Translations under genes and position numbers: made by a program
In this document: positions 50,571 through 62,400 of the stretch, piece by piece
How positions within the stretch are numbered: the first letter of the stretch is position 1
Layout of the letters: the number at the start of each line of letters is the position of its first letter
NCBI GenBank assembly: GCA_041391225.1
Contig: JAWKOL010000002.1
Span: 124,001 to 188,000 of the forward strand
Length of the DNA: 64,000 nucleotides
DNA from: RI-153 sp041391225
Lineage (GTDB): Bacteria > Chloroflexota > Anaerolineae > Caldilineales > Caldilineaceae
Direction: 5' to 3'
Notes under the pieces: model-generated
The model's input: only the letters and a program-made list of their open reading frames with translations
Database searches by the model: none
What the model was told of the DNA's origin: nothing

Positions 50571-50750
50571 ATTGGTGACTGGGGATTGGGGACTGGGATC
50601 GCCCTGGTCGCCGGTTGTGGGTTGTGCTCAGGCCCGCCGAATGAATTCAGCGTTTGACACGGGAAACCGGCTCAAGCCGGTTCTGAGCTTGGAACGATGG
50701 CTCTGGCCCAGTCCCCAATCCCTGATCCCCGGTCCCCAATCCCAAATTCC
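50571..50750. repeat. GGGGATT-type repeat with inverted partner
   Basis: The left block (near 50571-50600) has GATTGGTGACTGGGGATTGG followed by GGACTGGG. The right block (near 50708-50748) has CCCAGTCCCCAATCCCTGAT followed by CCCCGGTCCCCAATCCC. They can pair. The region precedes the methyltransferase gene and contains no supported gene. Confidence 0.6.
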
Positions 50751-50763
50751 CTGGAGGCATTCT

Positions 50764-51615
50764 GTGACTGAAGCTGAAAACACCTGGCGCAAGTACCTTA
50801 CCGACTACAACGAAGGGTTGGGATTGGTCTATGAGCGCTTTGTGCTGAACGATTTTTTGGAGGAATTGCGCCGCCGCTACGCGCTGCACGAGGTGCTGGA
50901 AGCGCCGCTCTACGGTATGGCCGGGGTGAGCGGGATCAACAGCTACGCTCTGGCGCAGAAGGGTGTGGCTGTGACACTGGTAGACGACGTCCCCGAGCGA
51001 TTGGCGGGTGTGGAACGCATCTGGCGCGAGGACCTGGCCGCGCCGGTGAACCTGATCGGCGTCGATCCCCACGGCTGGCACGAACTGCCCTTCGCCGACC
51101 GCAGCTTCGATATGACGTGGTGCTGGGCCGCGCTGTGGTACATCCGCGATGCGGCAGGTCTGCTGCGCGAGTTGGTGCGCACCAGCCGCGATCTGGTCTT
51201 CGTGGCCATGCCCAACAACATCCAGGTAGGTTACTGGATGCGCAAACTGGTGATCGATCAGGCATTTTTCGCCACCCACGACGAAACGTGGACCGACATC
51301 GGCCGCATCCGGCGCTTGCTGGAGGCGGAAGGCGTGCAGATCATCGATCAGGGCGTCCTCGATGTGCCGCCCTGGCCCGATACGGTGATGCCCGCCAACG
51401 AGGTGCTCAAGCGGTTGGGCGTACGCAGCAAGTCGCTGGAAGCGCAGTTCACCGGCGAAGGCTGGCAGTGGAACACCATGAACTACTACACCGGCGCCGA
51501 ACCCGATCTGCGCGACAGGGTGATGAAGTACGCCTGGCTCGATCACGCGCCGCTGCCCTGGCAGATCAAGGCGATCTGGGCGCATCATCGCTATTTGGTG
51601 GGGCGGAAGAGGTGA
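50764..51615 (+). CDS. SAM-dependent methyltransferase-like protein
   Basis: The protein has 283 residues. GTG 50764 follows GGAGG at 6 bases; an earlier start would read through repeat DNA. A Rossmann-like methyltransferase core is suggested by VLEAPLYGMAGVSGINSYAL, the AVTLVDDVPERL acidic turn and the ELPFADRSFDMTWCWAALWY motif. A later segment FVAMPNNIQVGYWMRKLVID resembles the substrate half. The glycine-rich SAM loop is degenerate (LYGMAGVSG), so cofactor binding is not certain. No partner gene gives a substrate; the gene stands alone after the repeat region. Confidence 0.72.
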   Translation: MTEAENTWRKYLTDYNEGLGLVYERFVLNDFLEELRRRYALHEVLEAPLYGMAGVSGINSYALAQKGVAVTLVDDVPERLAGVERIWREDLAAPVNLIGVDPHGWHELPFADRSFDMTWCWAALWYIRDAAGLLRELVRTSRDLVFVAMPNNIQVGYWMRKLVIDQAFFATHDETWTDIGRIRRLLEAEGVQIIDQGVLDVPPWPDTVMPANEVLKRLGVRSKSLEAQFTGEGWQWNTMNYYTGAEPDLRDRVMKYAWLDHAPLPWQIKAIWAHHRYLVGRKR

Positions 51616-51984
51616 AGTGGGGGACTGGGAATTATAGACGAGGTTGTGGCTAGTACGCAATCAATGTCATTAAGTTAAGGCGCGAGCACCCCCAGATGCG
51701 GGTCTACACGAGAACAACCGCACGAAGGCGTGCTTTCTCCTCAGTACTTCGTAGACCGATTTCAGCCACGGCGTACTGATGCAAGGAAAAAGGACAGGCG
51801 AGGGAATGATTCCCTCGCCTGTTTCTTTCTGTGAAGCCAGCTTGGCGATGCTCGGCCAAGTTGCCCTCGTTGCGATTCGGTTAGGGTTGGCAGACAGGCC
51901 ACGATCTACCGAAGACTTCGGTGATCACCTGCATACTTGCAACTTACATACTTGCAGACCTGCACACCTCCCCAAACCATCGAA
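51616..51984. other. Intergenic region with bidirectional terminator
   Basis: No gene was found. The main structure is the hairpin at 51794-51822. Imperfect repeats related to the B stem-loops (AGATGCGGGTCTACACGAG) lie at about 51695, and a direct CATACTTGCA repeat at about 51931-51955. Confidence 0.45.
51794..51822 (-). terminator. Bidirectional rho-independent terminator
   Basis: Arms ACAGGCGAGGGA (51794-51805) and TCCCTCGCCTGT (51811-51822) enclose a 5-base loop. On the minus strand CCTTTTTCCTTGC follows, which suits termination of the DUF6345 gene. On the plus strand TTCTTTCT follows, so it may also end the methyltransferase transcript. Confidence 0.8.
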
Positions 51985-54201
51985 CTACTCGCTGCTCAGA
52001 CCCGGCAGGTAGACGCTCGGCACAGCGTTGATCTTGAACGACGAGATGCTATGGTTCAACGATGTGCTGTCGGTTGCCGTGTTCGTGACCTTCAGGGTGA
52101 TGATCAGCGGCGCCACGCCGTCCTTCACGGGGCCGAAGTCGGAGATCGCAAGCTGGTAATCGAGCGTGGCGCCATCGCCGATCTTCGTGCCGGTTTCCAC
52201 GTCGCCCAGGTACCATTCGTAGCTGAACAGGGCGTTCGGGCCACCCATCACGAAGTTCAGGGCGGCGTCGTAGCCGAGTTCTGCCAACGTCTTGGAGGCA
52301 TCTGCGGCGGTGGCGGCGATGGTGTCACCCAACACGTACCGCTTGTCGAGGTCAGGCAGAGTAGCCACCTTGGCCAGCGGACGCATGAACTGCGGATTGC
52401 CGGCGATCCAGGTGGAACCAGTGAACACGACGGGATCCTGTACGGTGCCGGCGCCATCAGTGTCGGTGTAGACGGCGCTGATGCGGAAGGACGGGTAGAT
52501 CATGTTCTGATCTTCGCCGCTGGATTCTTCCCAACCGGTGACAGTGTAGCTGATTGCGGTCTTGGCGTCGGCGCCGGTGAAGGGAACCGACTCGTACGAG
52601 GCCAACGGTTCCAGATCATTGCTCTCGAAGAGCTTCAGGATCTGTGTCTGGTAGTCGAGCAGCGGCACAGTGTCCACTGCACGGCCGACCGGCGCCTGTG
52701 TGGGACGCCAGCCGCCCATTGCGCCGACCACAGCAGCGTCGACCTGGTTGGCATTGGCAACCTGTGGGTTGTTGGCGGCGGTGGGATCGACGTAGACCTT
52801 GATCTTGGAGCCAGGGCCGTCTACCGCGATCTGCACCGTCTGGGCAACGCCAGCGGCGTTAACCACATCGGCGGTGAGGTAACGGTTGTAGATGACCTGG
52901 TAGCCGGTGACAGCTTCGACAGCCGCAGCATCGGCGCCGCCGGCGCTACCGATGACGACATCGTCCACGGTGTTGAAGACGGCGTCCGTGGGCAGGATGC
53001 CCTTTTCGCGCAGGAAGGCGTCGGCAATGTCTTTGGCGTCCGCCGGGGTCAGGATCGCCTGAGCCTGGAGGCTTTCTGTGGTGTCGGTGAAGGTGCGGGC
53101 CGGATCGTAGTAGTAGAAGAGCCCCGTATCCGCATCGATCTCCAACTGGCGGCCTTGGGTATCGGTGATCAACTTCGTGCCGGTGATGATCTCCGTGGAG
53201 ATGGCGTTGCCATCGCGGCCGAGGCCGAAGGCGAAGGCTGCGGCCAGGTTGTTTTCCACGGTAACCTGCTCCGAAGCCGACAGCGGCGGTGTCTGGAAGA
53301 TGGGGAACACATCGCCCAACTGCGCCGGTGTAAGGCTGGAGGGCGCTTCTGCACCGCAGGACTTCCACCAATACCAGTAGGTGCCGTCGTGGCTCACGTC
53401 GGACAACTGGTTGTAGGCACTTTCGTTCCAGAATTTGCTATCTTCGACGATGATCTGGGCCTGCACCCCGCTGGGCTGCTTGGTGTCGCAGGTCTTGAAC
53501 CAGGCGTCTTTGTAGGTGTAGCCGAAGACGATGTAAGTGGCCAGCTTAGAACCGAAGCCGTTGACATCGTAGGCCGTGTTGCGGAAACCGGCGATGCCGT
53601 GCATACGGTCCATTGCGCCATGCCAGCTACCACGGCTGGAGTCGGCGATTACGCTGCAGGAGAGTAAGAAGCCCCACTCCAGGTCCACATCGCCCCAGTC
53701 GCCCTGTACTTCGCCGTGCTGCACGTACTCGTCATCGGGGGCGCGCACGGTGAAACCGCCGGGCCAGCCATGACCTTCGTAGAAGAAGATGTCGTTCTGA
53801 TCGATGTAGCTGTTGTTGTTGTCGACGAAGTCATCTTCCCACACAGCGCTGTTGCCGTAGATGTAGCAGTCGTGCCCGCTGAAGTTGCACCAGCGGGGGA
53901 AGCCCAGCCACGTGTAGCTGTGATAGCGCAGTGTGTTGTAGAAACCGGTGACGTTCGACTGTGAATTGGGCAGGTCACCGCTGCCGCCGTAGTCGGCCAT
54001 GTAGTAGGCCGCCACTTCGTGCTCGCCGCTGTTCCAAGCGGATGTCGCCTCGGTGGCGCTGGCGTCGGCGTCTGGTTCAGGTGTCGTCTCATCAGCCAGC
54101 GCGGGTGCTGCGCTGAGGCTGAATGAGAATACAGCCAGAACCAAAGCCAGGCTAAGCATGCCAAACATGGATAGCCAAGGTTTGGTACGGAAATGTTGCA
54201 T
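51985..54201 (-). CDS. Secreted DUF6345-like protein, possible clan CD peptidase
   Basis: The protein has 738 residues. ATG 54201 follows AGGAGG at 6 bases. A signal peptide (cleavage near SAAPALA) is followed by an acidic linker. The first large domain resembles DUF6345 and has a hydrophobic strand leading to a GHG triplet (NDIFFYEGHGWPGG, His144) and another leading to Cys182 (EWGFLLSCSVIAD). That pattern of hydrophobic block, HG, hydrophobic block, Cys is the one used by clan CD cysteine peptidases, but the assignment is inferred. A PKD/Ig-like C-terminal region (MGGPNALFSYEWYLGD) precedes the tail PSVYLPGLSSE. A terminator follows at 51822. Confidence 0.7.
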   Translation of the reverse strand: MQHFRTKPWLSMFGMLSLALVLAVFSFSLSAAPALADETTPEPDADASATEATSAWNSGEHEVAAYYMADYGGSGDLPNSQSNVTGFYNTLRYHSYTWLGFPRWCNFSGHDCYIYGNSAVWEDDFVDNNNSYIDQNDIFFYEGHGWPGGFTVRAPDDEYVQHGEVQGDWGDVDLEWGFLLSCSVIADSSRGSWHGAMDRMHGIAGFRNTAYDVNGFGSKLATYIVFGYTYKDAWFKTCDTKQPSGVQAQIIVEDSKFWNESAYNQLSDVSHDGTYWYWWKSCGAEAPSSLTPAQLGDVFPIFQTPPLSASEQVTVENNLAAAFAFGLGRDGNAISTEIITGTKLITDTQGRQLEIDADTGLFYYYDPARTFTDTTESLQAQAILTPADAKDIADAFLREKGILPTDAVFNTVDDVVIGSAGGADAAAVEAVTGYQVIYNRYLTADVVNAAGVAQTVQIAVDGPGSKIKVYVDPTAANNPQVANANQVDAAVVGAMGGWRPTQAPVGRAVDTVPLLDYQTQILKLFESNDLEPLASYESVPFTGADAKTAISYTVTGWEESSGEDQNMIYPSFRISAVYTDTDGAGTVQDPVVFTGSTWIAGNPQFMRPLAKVATLPDLDKRYVLGDTIAATAADASKTLAELGYDAALNFVMGGPNALFSYEWYLGDVETGTKIGDGATLDYQLAISDFGPVKDGVAPLIITLKVTNTATDSTSLNHSISSFKINAVPSVYLPGLSSE

Positions 54202-54433
54202 GGTGTTTACCTCCTGGTGGTCACCATTGTGCCCATGTGAATACTAAGAAAGTGAAGAGGGTGGGCCGTCCCAACGCCACTTTCTAGGTCAACTTGCCGC
54301 GCTCACACAGCGAGACGACAAGGTGATCTCAACTTTGCGGCGGTCATCGAACCTGATGCATCTGTAGGCAAGGCTGTTATTCGCCTTGATTGTACGACGC
54401 CAACCGGGCTGATGCTTGCCGCTAAGGCGGCGT

Positions 54434-54952
54434 TCACTCGGCGCGAACCTGTTGTTCGATGATCTGCAGCAACTGGTCCGGCGGGCGAACATCGCTTTCG
54501 GCCAGAAAGGGGACGTCACCACGTAGGACGCTCTCTGTTGAGCCTTCGCAGAGATAGCCGAACGTGTGCGTGGCGCCGCTTTCCAGCACAAAGCGCAGAT
54601 GGTACGTTTCGACACACATTGCCCGTGGTTGTAGGGCGAGCGCTGCATCGAGTGTATCGACGATGGCGCTGATCACGGCTACGTCGTCGATCACGGCCAC
54701 AGATTCGTAGCCAGCGCTGGGTGTTTCGACGAATCGCTCGATCTCGATCTGTGTGGTTTCGCCCAGCCTCGCCATCGCCGCCACGTTGACGGTGACATCC
54801 TCCGCACCGGACGTCTGATCATCCGCTGCGGCGGTGACTGTCGGCGGCGAGGACGTATCCGGCGTCGGCAACGGTAGCGCACAGCCCAGCAACAGGAAGA
54901 TACTCAGTGCGCCGACGACGATTCGGGCCAAGACTCTGATTCTTTTGTACAT
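54434..54952 (-). CDS. Small lipoprotein of unknown function
   Basis: The protein has 172 residues. ATG 54952 follows AGGAGG. A basic start and hydrophobic core lead to LLLGC with the lipidated Cys at residue 24. A Thr/Ser/Pro linker follows, then a folded domain of about 110 residues with VAAMARLGETTQIEIERFVE and VLESGATHTFGYLCEG, with two cysteines. No family was recognised. It lies between the DUF6345 gene and the C25 peptidase gene on the same strand, so it may be an inhibitor, chaperone or anchor of these peptidases. Confidence 0.65.
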   Translation of the reverse strand: MYKRIRVLARIVVGALSIFLLLGCALPLPTPDTSSPPTVTAAADDQTSGAEDVTVNVAAMARLGETTQIEIERFVETPSAGYESVAVIDDVAVISAIVDTLDAALALQPRAMCVETYHLRFVLESGATHTFGYLCEGSTESVLRGDVPFLAESDVRPPDQLLQIIEQQVRAE

Positions 54953-55090
54953 CTTACGCCTCCTTTCTGATCTGCCCGGGAATCACAGTGGGCTGTCGCA
55001 TGTTCAGCGAATGGCCGGGCTGTATGCTCCTGGCTGGATCCTTTGGTCAGGGGATCCAAGTACGGATGCGTGCGATGAATCTATGATCGG

Positions 55091-58000
55091 CTAGGGACGC
55101 GAGATCGCAGGCAGGTAGAGCCTGGATTCTGTCGTGGTTCCCTGAGCCAGCGGTAATGGTGACTGAAGTGAGTAGTAGCGTCCTTTGTTGTCGTCTACGG
55201 TGATGTTGCCGCCGGTGTCCACCACCTGCACAAAGTAGACAGTCTGCAACGTGCCAGTGATCTCGCCTGTCCACTTTTGGCTGGCAACGTCGAGGGAGAG
55301 ATCGGCGCTGAACCACTCTCCCTGGCCGTTGAGGAGGTTGTCGGTGAAGGCGACAACCACCTGGCTCACGCCGCTGTCGTCCACGCCTTCCACCTTGATC
55401 AACCCCTTGCCCACATTCTGATCCAGGACACCGTCAACGAAGCGCACTTCGGGCTTCACCTGGTCGGCAGAGAGGGAGTAGAGCGTATCCAGCGACATGT
55501 CACCGAAGATGCGCTGTGTGTTGCTGTTGCTATCAAACTGCCCCAAGGATAGCACTACCGTGTTACCGCTCTGTGTCCGATCCCCGCCGCCCATCGCGAA
55601 AGGAACCGTTGGGAACCAGCCAGGTTGGTTGAATGTAGGCTCGGTGGTATCGTCGACATATTCGTTGTAGGGCAGACCCACCACCGGGTCGAAGTTGGTG
55701 ACATCCGAGTAGACACCGCCGCGGAAGATCGTGCCGCGGAACGTGCCTGCTGCCGACGCCTCCACGTTGGCGTAGAAGTGCGGCTGCACCGGCGCACCGG
55801 CGGCGAAGTAGGTGTTCTGGTCCAGGTCGAAGATGTTGCCGTTGCTGGTGTCCGATTCGCCGAAAGCGCCGAACGATCCGGGCAGGCCATAGTTGAAAGC
55901 GCCCTTGCTCACCGAACCGAACGACGTCGGCGGTTGAATGGTTGTGTCTGCGCTGGGGAACGGATCGTCGTCGTCCAGTGTGCCGCCGCTGGTCACCTCG
56001 GCCATGGGCAGGCCGTAGAGCGTGCTTTGCATCAAGATCTTGGCATCGTAGGCGCCGATGACAAAGGCGGTGTTCCAGTAGCGCTGTTTGGCCGCCACCA
56101 GGGCAGGGCCGATTTCGGCGCTGGTGTTGCGCACCAGTTCGATGGCGTAGTTGCGCATCAACGATTCGCTGAGCACCACACCGCCGCCGCCCCAGCCGAA
56201 GCCGGTGTTCCCAACGTAGTAGGCGCCGCGGCTCACAAACGCCTGCGGCAGATCGAGCACGCCGGGATCGTTAAGTCCGGCATGGCAACCCACGGCAAAG
56301 ACCAATGTGCCGCTGAAACTGGCGCTGGCGCTGAGCACTTCGGCGGCCTGAATGTCATTTTCATCGGGCGCGCCAGTGGCCACATGGGTCGAATGACCGT
56401 TGATAGCCTGCACATTGAACTGCACAACCGAGTTGAGTTGACGTTGGCGCAGTTGATCGCCCGGCCATACGCTGCCGATCAGCACGGCATCGGTTGTCAA
56501 TGTGTCGTTGCTGTAGAGCGTGTTGATCACGTTGGCGCTGTCTTGCATGAAATCGTAGCCGGTGATTAGGACATTGCTTACCTCGTTCACCGGGTCGGCC
56601 AGGAAGGTATCGATGGACGTCAGAATCTCATCCGGCGTCTCGATCAACCGCCCAATGGCATAGTCGGGCAGGAAGAGATCGTTGCCCTTCCACTGGCTCG
56701 GCTCGATATCCACAAAGTAGTCGTCTGTGAGAATCATATTCTCGGCCAATGCAGCCTGGATTGTTGTGTCCTGGGACACATCCGGCGCGTATTCTTCTTC
56801 ACGATCAGACAGTTCTCCCTCCACGATGCGGCGGAAGGGGATCACCCGATCATCGCCCACGAGCACCACGTATTGAAGTTGCGGCGCGCTGGCGCTGAAT
56901 GAAAGCACGATGTTGCGCACCGCGGACGCGACATTGTTGGCGGCGTCGTTCTTCTGTGTGTTGGTCGATGCGTTGTCGGCCAGCACGGCCAGCCAGTCGG
57001 CGTAAGCCGCCGATGCTGCCGCGTCCTGTTCCACTAGCACCACGCCACCTTCCACGCTTCGTGTTCGGCCAACTCGAAGAGCTTCGCCATCACCAACGAC
57101 GCGCCTACGGCGCCGTAGATCGATTCCAGCTGCTGCCGATTGGTGAGGATCAGCGTCTTCACCGTGGACTGATCCACGGGCGGCAGTGGCGTACTCGTGG
57201 GCGTCGGCGTCGGGGTGGGCGTATTGGTAGGCGTGGGCGTCGGCGGCACAGTGGATTGAATGCTCAGCTCGTAGTCGGTCTCGGGGCCGTTGACGTTGGT
57301 GTTGTACTGCGTCACCTGGACGTAGTACTCGCCAGAAACCGTAGGCGTGAAGACAATCTGCGCGTCACGGCCGGGGCCGACGTCGTCGTTGCTGCCCAGC
57401 AATGTCACGCCGTCGGGCGTACAGCTTAAGCACGGGATCAGTGTTGGCGCCCAGGCCGCCGGTGCCGATCTGGTAGTTGCCGCCGGCCACGGCGTCGAAG
57501 CGCACCCAATCCTGGTCGCCCAGGCCCACATTCTGCGGATCGGCGCAGAAGTTGCGCGGCTGCGGCGTGCCATTGGTAGGCAGCGTCGGCGCGCCGGCGG
57601 GGGCGTTGTCGCCGCTGCTGGCGTCGCCCAGATCCGGGGCGCAGAAGCCGGTGGTCACCACGATGTCGTAGCCGGTGTTGACACCGGCAGCGGTGGGCTG
57701 GTGATGGGTGACGCGGGCGTAGTAGACGCCGGTTGTGGATGGCTCGAAGACGATACGCGAGGCGTCAACGTAGTTGTAGTCGTCGTTGGTGGCCAGGAGC
57801 GTGCCGTCGGCGCTGTAGAGATCGAGCACCGTGTCGGCGGCGAAATCGAGATCGCTGGTCTGGATCACGTAGGTGTTGCCTGCCGTCAACTCGAACTTCA
57901 CCCAGTCCTGGTCACCGGCGGGGCAGGTGTTGTGCGTCTGCGCGGCGCCGATGGTGAGATCCTTGGCCTGGGCCAGGGCGTCGTCGTCTTCGAAGGGATC

Positions 58001-59260
58001 ATCGGCGCACTGCGTCGCCACCACACCCACATCATAGGTGGCGTCGGCGCCGTAGCGGTCGGGGTCCTGGTTGGTGATGCGGGCGTAGTAGACCTGATCC
58101 TGTGTGCTGCGGGCCACGACCTGGGTTGTGCCGGTGATGGCGTCGGTGGCCGCCCGGGCCTGCGAACAGCCAGCGAAGACGGACACCTGCGGGCTGACAT
58201 CGGTGCCGGTGTTGTCGATGAGCAGCACAAAGCTCTCGCCCGAAGACGTGCCGAACTTGATCCAGTCGTTGTCGCCGGGGGACTGGAAGCGATGACTCTG
58301 CTTGACGCCGTCGGTGGTGATGTCGCGCGCCTGACCGCAGATGTCGTCGGGCTCGTAGTTGTCGGTGATGCCGGTGGTGGCAGTCATGGTGAGGCTGAAG
58401 GCGGTGAGCGGCCCTTGCAAGGCTGGATCGTTCTGCAGGCGGGCGTAGTAGATGCCGGCCACGGGCGGTTGCCACGTCACCGCGCGCTCGCCGCTGACGA
58501 GATCGGCGCCGTTGCAGGCGCTGCGGATGACGATCTGCGGGTTGGCGAAGGTTTGCCAGTTGCTCGTCCCCAGCGTGTAGGTGACGCCCTGAAAGGCCGT
58601 AAACTTGACCCAGTCGGTGTCGGTATCATTCTGATTGGTGGCATGGCAGAAGGTATGGGCCTGCGGCTGCCCCTCGAAGATCGGCGTGCCGACGCTGCAC
58701 TGATTGTCGTTGACGCTTGCGCTCACGTCGTATTCGTCCGGCTCGCACTCCACGCCTACACATAGCGGCAGCGAAACCAGGTTGTTGTCTTCGTTGTCTT
58801 CGATCACCACGTTGCCGCCGTCGGCCAGGGCGTAGATCGCGTGGGCGCACCCCTGTTCGGTGAACGTATGCTGGCGCGTGATCTGCGCCGAACCGCCGGC
58901 AGGCAGGCTCGGGATCTGAAACGGATAGCCCAGTGGGGTGATGCCCGGCTTGGGCGGAACATCTCGTGGATCGACCCACAGGTAGGCGATGGTGTTGGCG
59001 TTGGTGGCCGATGTCCCCACGTTACGAACGATGTAGGTGATGTCCACCTGCTGCCCCAGGCTGGGGACAGGCGGATCCATGCTAATCTCCACCGTGAGAT
59101 CCGGCCCCGCGGCGGTTTCGGCTTCGGGCGCGGCCGACGCTTGCGGCATCACCGCAAATGCAAAGGCAATGAATAGGAAGCACATCACCGCCAGCGCCAG
59201 CAGCGTGCGCAGCGCAAAAGGACGGCGACGATCAGGTGTCGAGGGGGCATGGGTTGGCAT
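55091..59260 (-). CDS. Secreted C25-type (gingipain-like) peptidase with CARDB and PPC modules (two frameshifts)
   Basis: This single gene of about 1390 codons is read in three frames. ATG 59260 follows GGAGTGA. Order: signal peptide (ends near PQASA), CARDB-like domain (DLTVEISMDPPVPSLGQQVD), about four PPC repeats of the DxDWVKF type, a Thr/Pro linker (PTPTPTNTPTPTP), then the C25 peptidase. The catalytic candidates are His in INGHSTHVATG and Cys in VFAVGCHAGLNDPG. The tail is ESRLYLPAISRP. Frame breaks lie near 57425, where adding GC to TACGCCCGAC restores YAPDGVTLLG, and near 57050, where adding one G joins EHEA to VEGGVVLVEQD. It is likely secreted to degrade extracellular protein. Confidence 0.8.
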
Positions 59261-59297
59261 GGTTCGGTCACTCCATCATTCGAAAAAGCTGGGAGTT

Positions 59298-59394
59298 CAC
59301 AATTCTCTGTGGAACTGCGGAGTAGGCATCCTCAGATGCGGCTTTCTCAGATCTACCCGGCATCTGAGGATGCCTACTCCGCATCAAAATCGTG
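59298..59394. repeat. Stem-loop repeat B, copy 2
   Basis: Perfect 24-base arms, TGCGGAGTAGGCATCCTCAG... (59316-59339) and its inverse (59360-59383), surround a 20-base loop. CACAATT and AATCGTG flank the arms. It lies between the C13 and C25 genes and could end the C13 transcript on the minus strand, though no T run follows. A close copy is at 63641-63737. Confidence 0.75.
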
Positions 59395-59472
59395 AACTAC
59401 TGAACTAGGAAAGTCCACGACGGACCACGGTCGACAGACGACCAATGTTATCGTCGTCCGTCATCTGTTCTT

Positions 59473-62400
59473 CTACCGCAGAATCGCGGGCAGATAGATC
59501 GACAGCCCGGTACCCGGGCCTACCGGCGCCGCGTTGATGCCCTGGCGATCCTGGGCGTAGAAGACGACGCGATAGTTGCCCTGCTGCGTGAAGTCATTGG
59601 GATACGGGATGCTGAAACGCCCTGGTTCACCGGCTACCGGTTCAAGGCGCACCACAGGCACCTTGAGGTTCAGCGTAACGTCGGTCGGTTCGCTGAAATT
59701 GGGCGCAAGACGGCGGCCCACACCAGATCCACGGCTCTTTCACCTTCCTCTACCGTGGCCGACAACGTGCCATTCGTGCCGTCGATCTGCAAGCTTGCCG
59801 TCTTGATCACGGGGCGCACCGAGCCGAAGAAGCGAGTCACCACGCGGTTCTGAGCAACGGCGCCGTCTTGCGCAGGATCGTAGACGCCGTCGCCGTTGTC
59901 ATCGAGGAAGGGCGTCTGGTTGACGCCTGTGGCCAGGACGGCGCTCTTGGCTTCGGTGAAGCAGGCGTTGAGATTGTTGCTGTCCACCACACACGAGAAG
60001 AAGGCGTCGGAGAAATAAGCGCCCTGGGCCGAAGCGTAGGCGTTGTTGTCGGCGCCGGTAGACGTAATGATCACGCGGTTCAGTTTGGAGATGCTGCCTG
60101 TGGCGCCTTCGCGCTGGATGAAGCTACCCGAGAGGCACGCTTCGTAGATCACCGTCACTTCGGTGACGCCGGTATCGGTCTCCAGCGTGCGCAGCCAGCC
60201 GTCGAGATCGTCGGGCGTGATCACCTTGCCCGCGCCGCAGCCGGTGACGCAGAACTTATTCTCCAGGCCGTGATCCATCATGTAGATGAAGAGCGGTTTG
60301 CCGGGGCCGACGCGGCTCTTGGCCCAAACGGTGATGGCCTCTTCGATCTCGGCGGGTGTGGCGAGCGCGTCGGTGTCGGGTGTGCCGTCGTTGTCGGCGT
60401 CCTGGGCGGCGGGGGCGATGTAGTAGATATCGTCGTCGCTGAAGCCGCCGCTCTCGAAGACGCGGTAGGCGCGGTTGGTAGAGTTGTAGATGTTGGTCTG
60501 CAAAGCCAGGGTCTCGTTTTGCCCGGCGATGATGATCACCGCGCCGCCCTGCCCGGCCAGCCGATTCACGGTGACGGTTTGCTCTGTGGTGTTGTTGGCC
60601 TCATCGAAGACGGTGACGCGGATCTGGTTGGCCCCGGCGGCAAGCGGCACGTCTTCCACGCGGAACTGGGCGCTGCTGCCGGTGAGCGAAAAGTCCCAGC
60701 CTTCCTGATTGTTGGTGAGGTTGCGCACGTTGACGCGGCTCAGGTTGTTGCCGTTGTCCTGGGCCAGCCCGCCTACGGTGATCATCTCGGCGGTGGAGGT
60801 GAAGACAGTGCCTGCCGTGGGCTGCTGCACCGTGGCCGAAGGTTTGGTGTCGTCGGCAGGCGCCACCACCGTACACGGTAAGGCCGGCGCGGTGGGGCTG
60901 CTGAGATTTTCGGAAAAATCGATGGCGCGCAGTTCCACGTCGTAGGTGGCGTTGGTGGTCAGATTCTCCAGTTTGTAGAAAGTGGTGTCGGCGCCCTCGA
61001 TGGTGCGCACGCCGCTGTCACCGCCGCCGCGGCGGGTGTAGCTGAGCCGGTAGCCCACCACATCGCGCTCGGGGCTGCGATCCCACTGCACTGCCTGGGA
61101 CGTGGCGTCGAAGGCCACACAGCGCGGGTTCTTGGGCGTGGCCGGCGGCGTCTGGTCCGCGGTCACCGAGATGCGGTAGTTGGTGTCGGCGCCGAACTGG
61201 GTGGGATCGAACTGGCGCAACTCGATGAAGTAGGTTCCGTTCTTGGTGGCATCCCACTCCAGCGTCACGGTGGTGCCGAAGGCGTTGTCCTGCTGATCGT
61301 CGGCGGGGCCGTTGCACACATCGTAGAGGAAGACGACGGCGTCGGAATCTGCGCCCAGGTTCTCGATTTTGATGACGTAGGTCTGGTTGGCCTCGGCGTC
61401 GAACCGCACCCAATCGGTGTCGCCTTCGTCGTGGAAGGTGTGGGTTTGGAGCGTGCCGTTGGTGGCAATCGTGCGGGCGTTGACGCAGACGTCGTCGTCC
61501 TCGAAGCTGTCGCCTGTGGCCGGTGACCCCGACGTTGCCGTGGGTGTGGCGGTGGGCGCTGTCGACGTCGAAGTTGCCGTGGGTGTGGCAGACGGCGTCG
61601 ATGTCGGCGTGGGTTCCAATTGGGCTTCGGGGAAGTAGTCGGCGGCTTCCTGCGCCGTCTCGTAGACGGTCAACGCGCCGCCTTCGCCGGGGATGGGTTC
61701 GATGCCATCGTCATCTAGATCTGTGCCGAGGGCGATGCGGCTGGAAAACCCGAGCAATTGCGCTGTGAAGCCCTGTGCTTCGGCCACCGTCGTGGCGTTG
61801 AGAATCGATTGAGCGGTTGTGATCAACTCCGTCGACCACGTGTCACCGCTGCCGCTGCTCCAAAAGTTGCCGATGGCCGACTGCGCCGCGGCGGATCGTT
61901 CCGCCATGTGCGCCGATACGTCACCGGCCGCCTGCACCTCGCCGAGTACGCCGTGGCTCTTTTCGGCATAGGCCAGCACGCCGAACGTGTCGCCGGGATC
62001 TTCAACCACGGTGTCGCCGTCCTGGTCACCGTAATTGGGGTTGGCCGCACCGTAGAGAATGTTTAGCGTGTGTTCGATGTGGCGCTTGGCAACGATCAGG
62101 TTGTTGGCGTCCAGCGAATCTTTGGCCAGGTTGGCGTGGGTGTTGAGCAGCGCGGCCTGTTCGGCCAGACCGGCTGCGTAGCCCTTGCCATTGGGTGTAT
62201 CACCGGCGCCGCTGGTCGCCCCGCGCAGTTTCGTCAAGGCGGCGAGGGGCAGTTGATCCTCGGCGTAGAGCTTGCCTTCGGTGAGGTAGAAGCGGCGGTA
62301 GCGTTGGATGAGGTCGACATTGGGGAATGTCTTTTCCAGTGTGGCGACGTCACCGTTGACGGTCAACTCGCCCACTGGCTGGTGGTTGCCGTCGTCGTCG

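Noticed and set aside
57180..57245. Tandem GGCGTCGGCGT repeats as a regulatory array
   Set aside because: They encode the PTPTPT linker of the C25 peptidase gene in frame.
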